A DNA stretch of 64,000 nucleotides from JBDTNQ01 sp039933635 (GCA_039933635.1 JBDTNQ010000001.1:60847-124846), one strand, 5' to 3'; counted from the stretch's first letter, positions 41,953-51,579 are shown. The notes: generated from the letters alone by a model not told the origin. Made by a program: numbers and translations.

Positions 41953-43650
41953 TCAGCGAACGGGCGCAATCCCCTTTCCCTCGGTGCAGACGTACGCGCG
42001 TCCACTTGCCACGTTGGGGAACTCCTCGGTGCGTCCGCTCGGCCAGTCGATCACCAGCCGCTCTACGAGGTCTCGACGTCCGACGCCAAACGTGAGGGGC
42101 AGTTCCGACTGCGAGAGATAGCTGGAGCCGGACTTCACCATCCGCGATTGCCACGTGCCCCCGTGAACGACCCGGACCCGGGCGCCGATCCCATCGCGGT
42201 TCGACGTCGTGCCCACGAGCGTTACGCGGATGCTGCGATTGCCGGCCGGGCGGTCGTTGCGAAACAGCACCGCCGGCCCGCCGTTGGTGGTCATCAGCAG
42301 GTCCACATCGCCGTCCCGATCGAAATCGCCGCAAGCCAGGCCGCGTCCGACGCGCGGGCGCGCGAAGTCCGCGCCCACCCGCGCGGCGACATCCTGAAAC
42401 CGTCCGTTGCCGCCGTTGAGAAACAGCAGCGGTGGAAACGCCTGTCCCACGCCGCCTCGCAGACTGCGGACCGGCTCATCGATGTGCCCGTTGGCCACGA
42501 CCAGGTCGAGCCTCCCGTCGAGATCGAGATCCGCAAAGCCACAACCAAACCCGAGCCGATTGCGCGACGGATCGCCCACGCCCGCGCGAAGCGCGACGTC
42601 CTCGTACCCCCCCGTGCTCTTCGGGCGATACAGGCCGATCATCTCCCGGTCGAAGTTCGTCACGGCGACGCTCATGCGGCCCGAGTTGTCGTAGTCGCCC
42701 GTATCGATGCCCATCCCGGCGCGGGCGCGGCCCTCGGCGCTGAACGCAATCCCTGCCTCGAGGCCAACCTCGCGAAACGTGCCGTTTTTTTGATTGCGAT
42801 AGAGCTTGTTCGGCTGCGTGTCGTTCGCCACGATCAGATCCGGCCACCCGTTCTGGTCGTCGTCGAGCAACGCCACACCCAGGGATTTCGAACTCGTGTC
42901 GAAGATGCCGCTCGTGGCCGTGACGTCCTCGAACGTCCCGTTGCCACGGTTACGAAACAACCAACAGGTATCGCCGCGATAGGCCTCGGGGGTGCAGTAC
43001 GACTTCTGCCGCCCGTCGAGGCTGCAGAAGACGTCGTGCTCGGCGGACCACTTGACGTAGTTGCAGACGAAGAGGTCCAGTCGGCCATCGCGATCGAAAT
43101 CGAACCACATCGCAGAGGTGCTGAACCCCACTCGGCTCCCCAGGCCGCTGGCCATCGTCACGTCGACGAATGTGCCCTTGCCGGTGTTCTTGAACAGCCG
43201 GTTCTGTCCGACGCACGTGATGAAGATGTCCGGACACCCGTCGTTGTTGTAGTCCCCGACCGCGACGCCCATGCCGTAGAGCTCGACGTCGAGCCCCGCG
43301 CTCTTGGTGACGTCGGTGAACGTGCCGTTCCGGTTGTTGCGATACAGGCGCAACGTGGACCGCTCGCGCTTGTGGCCGGGCCAGTCCATGCCGTTGACGA
43401 GCAGGATGTCCTGCCAACCGTCAGCGTCGTAGTCGAGGAACGCGCACCCGCTCCCCATGGTCTCGGGCAAGAGTTTGCCGCCGTACGCGCCGTTCCGATG
43501 CTGAAACTGCAGTCCGGCTGAGGCCGTGACATCCACGAGTCGGAGCCCCGGACCGGTGGCGATGTCCTGCCAGGCAAGACCAGCCAGCGAGGCGATCGGC
43601 ATCGCCAATCCGGCGATCGATGCCTGGCGGAGGAACTCGCGCCGGTTCAC
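41953..43650 (-). CDS. Tat-exported CRTAC1-family protein
   Basis: 565 residues. The N-terminus VNRREFLRQASIAGLAMP is a twin-arginine signal peptide (RR followed by EFL), so the protein is exported folded, perhaps with a bound cofactor. It carries FG-GAP loops (DYDADGWQDIL, DYNNDGCPDIF, DFDRDGRLDLF, DLDLDGRLDLV) and a C-terminal ASPIC/UnbV domain (DGIGARVRVVHGG, PLTFGVGRRDLVERLVIDWPSG). Cysteines in CTPEAYRGDTCW may form a disulfide. The GTG start overlaps the response-regulator stop by GTGA, which decides it against the longer frame. Adjacency suggests it is controlled by, or co-expressed with, the two-component pair. Confidence 0.87.
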   Translation of the reverse strand: MNRREFLRQASIAGLAMPIASLAGLAWQDIATGPGLRLVDVTASAGLQFQHRNGAYGGKLLPETMGSGCAFLDYDADGWQDILLVNGMDWPGHKRERSTLRLYRNNRNGTFTDVTKSAGLDVELYGMGVAVGDYNNDGCPDIFITCVGQNRLFKNTGKGTFVDVTMASGLGSRVGFSTSAMWFDFDRDGRLDLFVCNYVKWSAEHDVFCSLDGRQKSYCTPEAYRGDTCWLFRNRGNGTFEDVTATSGIFDTSSKSLGVALLDDDQNGWPDLIVANDTQPNKLYRNQKNGTFREVGLEAGIAFSAEGRARAGMGIDTGDYDNSGRMSVAVTNFDREMIGLYRPKSTGGYEDVALRAGVGDPSRNRLGFGCGFADLDLDGRLDLVVANGHIDEPVRSLRGGVGQAFPPLLFLNGGNGRFQDVAARVGADFARPRVGRGLACGDFDRDGDVDLLMTTNGGPAVLFRNDRPAGNRSIRVTLVGTTSNRDGIGARVRVVHGGTWQSRMVKSGSSYLSQSELPLTFGVGRRDLVERLVIDWPSGRTEEFPNVASGRAYVCTEGKGIAPVR

Positions 43651-44276
43651 AGCGGCCCCACGAGGCCGTTCTTCAGCGCATAGACCACGAGCTCGGCGGT
43701 CTTGTGCACGCCGAGCTGCCCCATGATGTTCGTGCGGTGCACGCTGACCGTGTTCACGCTGAGCGCCAGTTTCGCCGCGATGGCGCGATTCGAGTGGCCC
43801 TGGCAAATCAGCTGCAACACCTGCAGCTCTCGCGCGCTCAGGCCGTGATGCCGATCGCCTTTGAGCGGCGTGTCGATCGTGACTGAGGGGTCGAGCACCG
43901 TCTCGCCGGACGCCACGCGCCTCACGGCGGATGCCAGGTCGAGGTCGAGTGCGTTCTTGAGCACGTAGCCACGCGCGCCGGCCGCCATCGCCTGCGTCAC
44001 CAGGGTCTGCTCGGCATGCATGCTGAGCATCAGGACGGCCGTCTGCGGTTCGGCCGCCAGAATCTGCCGGGTGGCGTCGAGCCCGCTGGTGCCCGGCATC
44101 GCGCAGTCCATGATCACGACACGCGGGCGCAAGGCGAGCGCCAGCCGCACGGCCTCCTCGCCATCGCTCGCCTCACCGACGATCCTCAGATCGGGATCGT
44201 CTTCGAGGAGCCGGCGAAACCCGCGTCGCACCAGATGATGGTCATCCGCGAGCAGGATGGTGATCTCAGGCGCCAT
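43647..44276 (-). CDS. NarL/LuxR-type response regulator
   Basis: A 209-residue regulator. The receiver domain has the acidic pair in LLADDHHLVRRGF, the phospho-acceptor Asp in VVIMDCAMPG at about residue 55, and Lys in YVLKNA. A C-terminal LuxR/GerE helix-turn-helix follows (LSARELQVLQLICQGHSNRAIAAKL). The ATG at 44274-44276 overlaps the kinase gene by 11 bases. It is the cognate partner of the adjacent NarX-type kinase. Its target is not visible here, but the pair lies directly upstream of the Tat-exported CRTAC1 gene. Confidence 0.93.
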   Translation of the reverse strand: MAPEITILLADDHHLVRRGFRRLLEDDPDLRIVGEASDGEEAVRLALALRPRVVIMDCAMPGTSGLDATRQILAAEPQTAVLMLSMHAEQTLVTQAMAAGARGYVLKNALDLDLASAVRRVASGETVLDPSVTIDTPLKGDRHHGLSARELQVLQLICQGHSNRAIAAKLALSVNTVSVHRTNIMGQLGVHKTAELVVYALKNGLVGPL

Positions 44277-45609
44277 GCGGTTCGGGCTCCTCCCAGGGGA
44301 CGCTGAGACGCACAAGCGTCCCGCCCGCCTCGGGTCTCAAAAACAGGATCGTACCGCCAACGAGCTCCGCGCGTTCGCGCATGGCCACCAGACCCAGCCC
44401 GCGCCTCGCAATCCGCGCATCGATGCCGGCCCCGTGGTCTTCGACCTCGAGGTCGATGCGGTCGGGCCGGTACGCGAGCCGGACCCATGCCTCGGTCGTT
44501 CGCGCGTGCCGCGCCACGTTGCTCAACGCCTCCTGCATTACACGATAGACGTGGATCGCCACGGTGCCATCAACCGGCACCGGCGTGCCGATGCGCTCAT
44601 AGTGCACCCGCACCCCCAGCTGCTTCTCGGCGGTGGCCACGTACCACTGAAACGTGCTGTCGAGGCCGAGCTCGTCCAGGATCGACGGGTGCAGGGTTTG
44701 CGACAGGCTGCGGACGTTGTTGAGCGTCTGCTGCGCCATCTCACCAATCTCACGCAACTCCGCCCGAAGGGGGTCGGTTTCGGCAATGCGGCGCTCCGCG
44801 CGCCCCAGCATCACGCCCATGGCCGTGAGGATCTGGCCGAGCTCATCGTGCAGTTCACGCGACACGTGGCGCAGCGTCGACTCGCGCGTGGCGATGAGCT
44901 GCTGCGCCAGTTCCCGGCGTCCATCCGAGAGGGACGCGAGCTCGGCAAACAAACGGCGGTTCGAACGAATCACATAGAGACCGGTGCCGCCGATCACGAT
45001 GAGCGTCGCCGTCAGCAACCAGTACCCCTGCCGCTGTACCCGATCGTAGATGCGCTGGACCTCGACGGCCGTTTCGTCCCCCCGCTCGTTGTTCGCGACG
45101 AGCAACCGCGACACGAGCGTGCTGAGCGCCGACTGGCGCGCCTGCAGCGACAGGCGGATCTGCGCGCGCGCCTCCGTCTCCTGTCCACTGGCGGCCAGAG
45201 CGAACGTGCGATCCACCGCATCCCAGAACTGCCCCATCGAGTCCGCAAGCCCATCTCGCTCGCGCCCGGCCTGCGGCGCAGCCCCCGCCTCCGCTTCACG
45301 TTTCAGGGCATCGTCGAGATCGCGTCGGATCCGGGTGAACTGCGCCGACCAGGCCGTGAGCGGATACGGCTCGGTCTGATCGAGCATGTCCCGCATGGCG
45401 AGCCCAAGCAGGTTCAGGTTGTTCTGCACGCGCAGGAGCTGGAGTGAGTCCCGCCGGTTGCGATCCACCAGGTCCGTCTGCAGCACGCGCAGGCCGGAAA
45501 TCTGCCGCGTGGTGGAGTACGAATACGCGGCGACCGCGGCCAGCGTGAGCACCAGCCCGACCAGAAGACCGGGCGTTGGGGAACGGCCCTGAGACCGCGC
45601 GGGCGACAC
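44266..45609 (-). CDS. NarX-type membrane sensor histidine kinase (HisKA_3)
   Basis: 447 residues. Two transmembrane segments (residues about 14-33 and about 205-225) bracket a periplasmic helical sensor domain (four-helix type, with QISGLRVLQTDLVDRNRRD). A HisKA_3 dimerisation region with the phospho-acceptor His in VSRELHDELGQ and a HATPase_c with GLGLVAMRERAE follow. The GTG at 45607-45609 is chosen. Longer frames would run across the divergent TPR gene and lack any domain. A short divergent intergenic region separates it from that gene. It forms a pair with the following NarL-type regulator. Confidence 0.88.
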   Translation of the reverse strand: MSPARSQGRSPTPGLLVGLVLTLAAVAAYSYSTTRQISGLRVLQTDLVDRNRRDSLQLLRVQNNLNLLGLAMRDMLDQTEPYPLTAWSAQFTRIRRDLDDALKREAEAGAAPQAGRERDGLADSMGQFWDAVDRTFALAASGQETEARAQIRLSLQARQSALSTLVSRLLVANNERGDETAVEVQRIYDRVQRQGYWLLTATLIVIGGTGLYVIRSNRRLFAELASLSDGRRELAQQLIATRESTLRHVSRELHDELGQILTAMGVMLGRAERRIAETDPLRAELREIGEMAQQTLNNVRSLSQTLHPSILDELGLDSTFQWYVATAEKQLGVRVHYERIGTPVPVDGTVAIHVYRVMQEALSNVARHARTTEAWVRLAYRPDRIDLEVEDHGAGIDARIARRGLGLVAMRERAELVGGTILFLRPEAGGTLVRLSVPWEEPEPHGA

Positions 45610-45651
45610 AGCGCAAGATACCGCGATTCGGGGTACCAGAATCCGCGACGA

Positions 45652-45657
45652 TATAAT
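45652..45657 (+). promoter_or_regulatory. Consensus -10 hexamer for the TPR/CRTAC1 operon
   Basis: TATAAT lies 19 bases before the TPR gene ATG (45677), within the 67-bp divergent region shared with the kinase. No matching -35 was found at the normal distance, so an activator may be needed. Confidence 0.35.
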
Positions 45658-45676
45658 CGACGACGTTCTGCCCGTG

Positions 45677-46807
45677 ATGTCACGCTTCCCACGCGCCGCC
45701 GCCTGCGGAGTCTTCGCCGCCATGCTCGCGGGCGCGACGCTCTTCGCACAAGCGCCCGCACCGGCGTCGCCCGCGATCGCGGCCGCTCGCCTCGAACGCG
45801 TGCGCGCGCAGATCTTCGCCAGCCCCGATGGCCTCAAAAACGCCGTGCCCGAACTCCAGGCCATCCTTGCGCTGGATCCCACGCTCGCTGAAGCCCACAT
45901 GCTGCTCGGCGCGGCCTACCGTGGCCTGGGCACTGAGATTTTCGCGGGTGAGGCGAAGGCCGAACTTCAACAGGCGCTCGAGCTCGATCCCGGCCTCGTC
46001 GCCGCCCGTTTGATGCTCACGCAGGTCTACTTCGACCTTGGCCGCTGCGCCAACGCACGCGACGAAGCCACCGTGGCGCTCCAATTGGTGCCCGGCCAGA
46101 GTCAGCTGCTCGCATCGCTCGCGGAGGCCGAGCGGTGCCTCGGCAACGCCGAACGCGCCTTGGCGCTGAGCAACCTCGCGATCCAGGCCGACGGCAGGCT
46201 TCCCCAGGCCCGCTACTACCGCGGCCTGGCTCTGCTGGACCTCGGACGTCGCGACGAGGGCATCCAGCAACTCCAGGAAGTGACGAACGCCGGCGTCGTC
46301 TCACCCGAGGTCTACCTGCACCTGGGCTCGGCCCTCACGGATGCCAAGCGATACGACGACGCGATTGCGACGCTGACGTTTGGAGCGAAGCTGGGACCGT
46401 CCATTCGGGAAATGCGAATCGAACTCGCCCGTGCCTACCGGCTCAAGGGATCGCTGGTGCTTGCCGATCAGCAACTCACGCTGGCCGTGGGCACACCGGC
46501 CAACGTGCAGGTCACGACGGCCTATCAGCGGCTCGAAGCGGCGCTCAGTCGCGAGCGCGGGTTGCTGCGGCTCAAGCAGGGCCGGCTGTCACCGGCGGCT
46601 GAAGCCCTGCAGGCCGCGATCAGCATGGATCCGGCGGATGCAGCGAGTCATCAGGCGCTGGCCGAGGTCTATCTGCGGCAGGGCTTGTTGCCAAAGGCCC
46701 GCGAAGAAGCCGCGCTGGCGGCCTCGCTCGGCGCGCCGCTGCCGGAAAGTCTCCAGCAGCGCCTCGGCGGCACGGCGTCGACACCACCCGCGAAAGGTCA
46801 ACCGTGA
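45677..46807 (+). CDS. Exported TPR-repeat protein
   Basis: 376 residues. A signal peptide ends near LAGATLFAQ, and TPR units follow through the rest (VPELQAILALDPTLAEAHMLLGAAY, KAELQQALELDPGLVAARLML, EALQAAISMDPADAASHQALAEVYL). It acts as a scaffold, probably periplasmic. Start ATG 45677 is taken; a GTG one codon earlier is equally possible. It overlaps the following CRTAC1 gene by GTGA, so the two gene products may form one complex, mirroring the TPR-CRTAC1 fusion at 38330-41836. Confidence 0.85.
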   Translation: MSRFPRAAACGVFAAMLAGATLFAQAPAPASPAIAAARLERVRAQIFASPDGLKNAVPELQAILALDPTLAEAHMLLGAAYRGLGTEIFAGEAKAELQQALELDPGLVAARLMLTQVYFDLGRCANARDEATVALQLVPGQSQLLASLAEAERCLGNAERALALSNLAIQADGRLPQARYYRGLALLDLGRRDEGIQQLQEVTNAGVVSPEVYLHLGSALTDAKRYDDAIATLTFGAKLGPSIREMRIELARAYRLKGSLVLADQQLTLAVGTPANVQVTTAYQRLEAALSRERGLLRLKQGRLSPAAEALQAAISMDPADAASHQALAEVYLRQGLLPKAREEAALAASLGAPLPESLQQRLGGTASTPPAKGQP

Positions 46808-48462
46808 ACGTGCGGACATACATCGTCCCCGTCGTCGCAGTCGCCATCTGGGCGACGCCGCTGGCGGGCCAGCGAAATCCCGGCGGTCCAACGACTCCGC
46901 CGTTCGCGGACGTGACCGCGCAGGCGAAGATCACGTTCGTCCACGACTCCGGCGCTTCGCCCAATAAGTACATGGTCGAGAGCTTCGGCTCCGGCGTTGC
47001 GTGGATCGACTACGACAACGATGGCTATGCGGACCTGTTCTTCGTGAACGGGGCGCCGGGCACTTCGAACGCGCTCTACCACAACAGCAAGGACGGCACG
47101 TTCACGGACGTCACGCGACAGGCGGGTGTCGCGGGCAACACGGGGGCCAACACGAAATCGTACAAGACCGGCGTCGCGGTCGGCGATTTCGACAACGACG
47201 GCTTCCTCGATGTGTACGTCACGGCGTTCGGCCCGAACATCCTGTATCGCAACAACGGCAACGGCACCTTCTCGGACGTCACGGCCACGGCCGGCGTGGC
47301 CGGTCCGCCGTCGGAGTGGAGCACCAGCACCGGGTTCTTCGACTACGACCACGACGGCGATCTCGATCTCTACGTCGCGAACTACCTCAACTACAAGCTG
47401 ACGGACAATCCGTACTGTGGCTTCCAGAAGCCCGGCTACCGGATGTATTGCAGTCCCACGATGTTCGATGGCACGCCGGACCGGTTGTACAAGAACAACG
47501 GCAACGGCACGTTCACGGACGTGTCGAAGGCGTCCGGCGTCGCGAATCCCGCGGGTAAGGGGCTGGGCGTCGCCTTCTGCGACGTGGACGGCGATGGGTG
47601 GACGGACGTCTACGCGGCCAACGACCAGGTGCGCAACTTCCTGTATCGCAACAACGGCAACGGCACGTTCCGCGACATCGCCTATGGCGCCGGCGTTGGA
47701 TTCGACGGCGAAGGGAAACCCCAAGCCGGCATGGGCACGGACTGCGGAGACATCGATGGCGATGGGCGGCCCGACATCTTCGTCACGAACTTCGAAGACG
47801 AACTCGACACGCTATACAAGAACCTTGGGGACGGCACGTTCAAGGACGTGACCGCGGCGATCGGCTTGCGATCGAGTTACGGCCCGCTCGGGTTCGGTGC
47901 GAAGCTCTTCGATGTCGACAACGACGGCGACCTGGATATCTACGTCGTCAACGGACACGTCATCGACAACGTGCAACTCTATCGGCCTTCGTCGACGTTT
48001 GCACAGAAGCCGTTGCTCTACGAGAACATCGGCGGACGATTCCGCGATATCACCGCGCAGAGTGGACCGGCGCTGCAACTCGCGCGCGTCGGCCGAGGCC
48101 TGGCCGTTGCGGATTTCGACAACGACGGCGACCTGGATGTGGTCGTCTCGAATCAGGGCCAGGCCCCTCTGCTGCTCAAGAACCAGTCGTCGCCGAGGTC
48201 CTGGCTCACGATCCGCGCGAAGGGTCGCAAGAGCAACGGCTTCGGTCTTGGCGCGCGGGTCGACATCGAGGCGGGTGGCATCAAGCAGGTGCGCGAGATC
48301 AACAACGTCGCGAGCTACCTCAGCAGCAACGACATCCGCCTGCACGTCGGCCTTGGCGCCGCAAGAACCGTCGACCGTCTCACGATCGTTTGGCCAAGCG
48401 GTACCAGGCAGGTCCTGACCAACGTTGCCGCGAATCAGATCTTGACCGTCGAGGAGCCGTAG
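46804..48462 (+). CDS. CRTAC1-family protein (FG-GAP/ASPIC-UnbV), partner of TPR protein
   Basis: 552 residues. The signal peptide ends around TPLAGQ. Repeated propeller blades carry calcium-type loops (DYDNDGYADLF, DFDNDGFLDVY, DYDHDGDLDLY, DVDNDGDLDIY), each with YRNNGNGTFSDV-type edges. A C-terminal ASPIC/UnbV domain follows (GFGLGARVDIEAGGIKQV, LHVGLGAARTVDRLTIVWPSG). The GTG start overlaps the TPR stop. It ends directly in the terminator hairpin; its TAG is part of the hairpin's 5' edge. Confidence 0.88.
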   Translation: MNVRTYIVPVVAVAIWATPLAGQRNPGGPTTPPFADVTAQAKITFVHDSGASPNKYMVESFGSGVAWIDYDNDGYADLFFVNGAPGTSNALYHNSKDGTFTDVTRQAGVAGNTGANTKSYKTGVAVGDFDNDGFLDVYVTAFGPNILYRNNGNGTFSDVTATAGVAGPPSEWSTSTGFFDYDHDGDLDLYVANYLNYKLTDNPYCGFQKPGYRMYCSPTMFDGTPDRLYKNNGNGTFTDVSKASGVANPAGKGLGVAFCDVDGDGWTDVYAANDQVRNFLYRNNGNGTFRDIAYGAGVGFDGEGKPQAGMGTDCGDIDGDGRPDIFVTNFEDELDTLYKNLGDGTFKDVTAAIGLRSSYGPLGFGAKLFDVDNDGDLDIYVVNGHVIDNVQLYRPSSTFAQKPLLYENIGGRFRDITAQSGPALQLARVGRGLAVADFDNDGDLDVVVSNQGQAPLLLKNQSSPRSWLTIRAKGRKSNGFGLGARVDIEAGGIKQVREINNVASYLSSNDIRLHVGLGAARTVDRLTIVWPSGTRQVLTNVAANQILTVEEP

Positions 48463-48493
48463 GCCAGCCGCGAATGTTGTTCGCGGCTGGCCT
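48461..48493. terminator. Bidirectional intrinsic terminator
   Basis: A perfect 14-bp stem (AGGCCAGCCGCGAA and its complement) with loop TGTTG, between convergent genes. It is followed by TTCC on the plus side, and T runs are short. The plus-strand gene's stop codon is in its 5' arm and the minus-strand gene's stop lies 24 bases beyond. Confidence 0.85.
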
Positions 48494-48516
48494 TCCTGTC
48501 GATTCTCTGACGACGG

Positions 48517-51500
48517 CTACTTCGCGGCTGCCGGCACTTCGAGCACCCGCAGGTTGTTGATTGACCAGTTCGGCGCGTCGGCCACCGTTTCGGTCTGCGT
48601 AATGCGCACGAACTTGGCTCGCGTCGGCGGGAAGGCGATCGTGGTCTTGGAACTCTCGCCCTTGCCAACGACCACCGGCTTGCTCCACGTCGTGCCGTCC
48701 ATCGACGTCGTGACGCTATAGCCCTTGGGATACGTCGGCGTCGGCGGCGGCTGATTGCCGCCACCAAACCCGCCGCGGGCCGCGGCGGGATCGGCGCCCG
48801 GAGCTCCGGCACCGGGTGCCGGCGGCGCCCCAGCGCCGACTTCGGGTGGCGCGCCCGGCGCCCCGGCCGCGCCCGGGGCAGCAGCCGCGCCGCGACCACC
48901 ACGTCCGCCACCGCGTCCACCCTGCGCGCCGGCTGAATCGAACGCGACCTCAGCCACGGTCGTCGGCTGGGCGAGTTCGATTTGGAACCACATGCCGGCC
49001 GCCTGCGGTCCGCCGGTGTTCCACCCGCGCAAGTTGAGCGCATTCTCCGCGGCTGTCGGGTTCACACTGGCCGACACCTTCAACTGGTCGGTCGGAACCA
49101 CTCGCGGCAGTCCGGCCTCAGCCTCCGTCATCGTCCACATCGTCTTCCGCTTGGCGATCGACGCGCGCACACGCGCGACGTCCGCCGGCGTGACCATGCC
49201 GGAGTTGTTGCCGAAGTTGTTGCGCACGTAGGACGCAATCCCCGCGACCCATTCGTCGGAGTTGGCCCCCATCGGGATCATTACCTCCGAGTACGTCTTG
49301 TCGCCCAGCGGTCCGGTGAGACCGTTCAGCAGCACGCGAATGACGTAGTCGCGGTGTCCCTGGACGCGAGCCGACCCGGCCAGGGGCGGCGCCATCATGG
49401 CGCCGGTCGCACTACCGGCCAGCGGCTGGCCACGCCCATCCGAGGCGTGGCACGAGAAGCACACCGCGCCGAACACGTCTCCGCCCTGCTGCAGGAGCTT
49501 CTGCTGCTCGGGCGTGAGGGTGTTGCCGCGGCCGCCTCCGAAACCACCCGCGTTCGCCGGTGGATTGAGGATGTTGTTCGCGATCATCTTCACGCCACGG
49601 GCGGTGCTCGCCCCCTGCACGGCCTTGACGGCGTCGGCGGTGTTCGGCAGCTTGAAGAAGTTCATCGTCAACATGGCCTGGATGACGACGTTGGGATCCG
49701 CGTCCTTCGTCATCGCGGCGTAGTCGGCTGCCAGCGACTTGTCGCCCGCCTTGTAGAGCGTTTCGCTCGCACGAATCGCCTGAATCCGCAAGCGCGGGTT
49801 CGCATCCTTCATTTCCTCGCGCACGAGGCCGGCGTCGAGCGCGCCCAGCCCTTCGAGCGTCCACGTGGCGTGGAACCTCGCGAGCACGTTGTCGTTCGAC
49901 CGCGCCATCTGCTGGAGGGCCGGCACCACAGACTTGTCCTGCTTCAGGATGAGCAGGCGCTGGGCCGTGTCACGGTACCAGCCGTTGGCATGGGTCAAAC
50001 GCGTCACGAGCTGCGCGGGCGTGTCGGCAAAGAGGCGCGGGCTCGCAAAGGCCGGCTGGATCGCCGCGATCGCCGTCTGGCCGATGTTCGTGTCGGTCGC
50101 CGGCACAGCGGGCCGTCCGTCGTAGCGCAGACGCCAGATGCGGCCGTAGCTCGCAACCTTGTCGAGCTGATATTGCTCGATCTTCGCCCGCAGGTAGCTG
50201 CCCGGGCCGGACCACTGCCGTTCCTGGATGATGCCGTGGTACATGTCCGCGATGTACACCGTGCCGTCAGGGGCGTTGGCGATGTTCACCGGACGGAAGA
50301 GCTGGTCTTCACTCGTCATGAACTCCGCCTGCGGATACGCGTTCCGGAGTTGCGTCAGCCCCTCGATGTTGTCGATCTTGGCCCGGCGGATGAGGCGTCC
50401 GACTGGCTCGGTGAAGAGCAGGTCGCCTTTGAGATCCGCGGGAAGCCGGTCGCCGCGAACGATCGCCGGACCGGTCGACGCCGTGAAGTGATTCAAATTG
50501 CCAGCCGGCGTGCGGATGCGGCCAGGACCTCCCTGCATGTCGGAGATGCCGGGCGCCGGCCACACGGTCGCGAAATCCGTCTCGAATCCGCTGTCCATCC
50601 CCGGCGGGCAGTTGGCATCCCGCTCAGGCGCCGCGGCTGGCGTCGCGCCAGCGCGTGCACCAAACCCGCCTCGGCCCGCGCTGCAGGGCGTGAACCCGCC
50701 GTACTGAATCGGATACTGGAAGTTCATCGGGCCGCGCTCGCCGCCTGCGTCCACGAACCAGGGCTTGCCGTCGTCATCCGTTCCCAGTCCCCACTGGCCG
50801 CCGTTCTGACCGGTGGGCTCACGGAGGAACCCCGTCGGCGTCCAACGGATGCGGAACGGGTTGTAGGTCGTGTAGATCCAGTTGTCCATGTTCCACACGA
50901 GCCCGGCCTTCTGGTGCTCGATGTTGGCGTCGCCACTCTGGCCGATGCCCGTGAACACGACTTCGCGCTTGTCCGCCACGCCGTCGCCGTTCGTATCGGT
51001 GAGCTTGATGATGTTGTCGGAGTCCGTTTCGCTGGTGAGAATGGCGCCGTCGGTGAGCGACAGGATCATGCGGGGCGCGACGAGCTTGTCCGCGAAAATC
51101 GTGTGCTTGTCGTAGACGCCGTCACCCTTCGTGCTTTCCCAGCGCGAGATACGGCTCACCGGATCGTGTTCGCGGGAGGCTTCGGCATCCATCATGTAGC
51201 CGACGAGTTCGGCGACGTACATGCGGCCGTTGCCGTCGAATTCGATGGCGGCCGGACTGATGATGTCTGGATCGGACGCGACGAGTTCCATGCGGTAACC
51301 CGCCGGCAGTCGGAAGCCCTTGGCTTCCTCGGCAGCATTGCGCGGCAGATATGGCGTTCGCGGTCCGAAGTCGGTGCTCTCAGCACCGATCGCGCCGCGG
51401 CCCGCGCCTCGTCCCTGCCCGCCGCCGGCTGCAGCAGCTGGTGCGGCTTGTGCCGGAGCCGGGCCGGGCGCGCCCTGCGTGCGCACGCTCGTACTCAAGC

Positions 51501-51579
51501 CAGACACGAACAACACGACCGCGGCTCCACCTGCAAGCCAGACCTGTCGTGACTGCCAAAGACGTGTGTGCAGTCCCAT
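48517..51579 (-). CDS. Secreted propeller-HEAT-cytochrome c-discoidin protein
   Basis: About 1020 residues. A signal peptide is followed by a sorbosone/glucose-dehydrogenase-type beta-propeller at about 60-480 (DGNGRMYVAELVGY, DGTVYIADMYHGIIQERQW). HEAT-like helices follow at about 540-690 and a c-type haem motif CFSCH in VCFSCHASDGRGQPL at about 700. A disordered Gly/Ala/Pro stretch of about 60 residues and a C-terminal F5/8 discoidin-like domain (VAEVAFDSAGAQ, FVRITQTETVADAPNWSINNLRVLEV) end the protein. It is probably a periplasmic dehydrogenase acting on sugars or alcohols. The second of two adjacent ATGs is chosen for its distance to AGAAGGG; the first (51582) is possible. Confidence 0.85.
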   Translation of the reverse strand: MGLHTRLWQSRQVWLAGGAAVVLFVSGLSTSVRTQGAPGPAPAQAAPAAAAGGGQGRGAGRGAIGAESTDFGPRTPYLPRNAAEEAKGFRLPAGYRMELVASDPDIISPAAIEFDGNGRMYVAELVGYMMDAEASREHDPVSRISRWESTKGDGVYDKHTIFADKLVAPRMILSLTDGAILTSETDSDNIIKLTDTNGDGVADKREVVFTGIGQSGDANIEHQKAGLVWNMDNWIYTTYNPFRIRWTPTGFLREPTGQNGGQWGLGTDDDGKPWFVDAGGERGPMNFQYPIQYGGFTPCSAGRGGFGARAGATPAAAPERDANCPPGMDSGFETDFATVWPAPGISDMQGGPGRIRTPAGNLNHFTASTGPAIVRGDRLPADLKGDLLFTEPVGRLIRRAKIDNIEGLTQLRNAYPQAEFMTSEDQLFRPVNIANAPDGTVYIADMYHGIIQERQWSGPGSYLRAKIEQYQLDKVASYGRIWRLRYDGRPAVPATDTNIGQTAIAAIQPAFASPRLFADTPAQLVTRLTHANGWYRDTAQRLLILKQDKSVVPALQQMARSNDNVLARFHATWTLEGLGALDAGLVREEMKDANPRLRIQAIRASETLYKAGDKSLAADYAAMTKDADPNVVIQAMLTMNFFKLPNTADAVKAVQGASTARGVKMIANNILNPPANAGGFGGGRGNTLTPEQQKLLQQGGDVFGAVCFSCHASDGRGQPLAGSATGAMMAPPLAGSARVQGHRDYVIRVLLNGLTGPLGDKTYSEVMIPMGANSDEWVAGIASYVRNNFGNNSGMVTPADVARVRASIAKRKTMWTMTEAEAGLPRVVPTDQLKVSASVNPTAAENALNLRGWNTGGPQAAGMWFQIELAQPTTVAEVAFDSAGAQGGRGGGRGGRGAAAAPGAAGAPGAPPEVGAGAPPAPGAGAPGADPAAARGGFGGGNQPPPTPTYPKGYSVTTSMDGTTWSKPVVVGKGESSKTTIAFPPTRAKFVRITQTETVADAPNWSINNLRVLEVPAAAK

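Noticed and set aside
48982..51552. 856-residue open frame on the plus strand
   Set aside because: It is antisense to the propeller-cytochrome gene, which has a clear signal peptide, haem motif and ribosome-binding site. The antisense frame is His/Arg-rich and has no domain.
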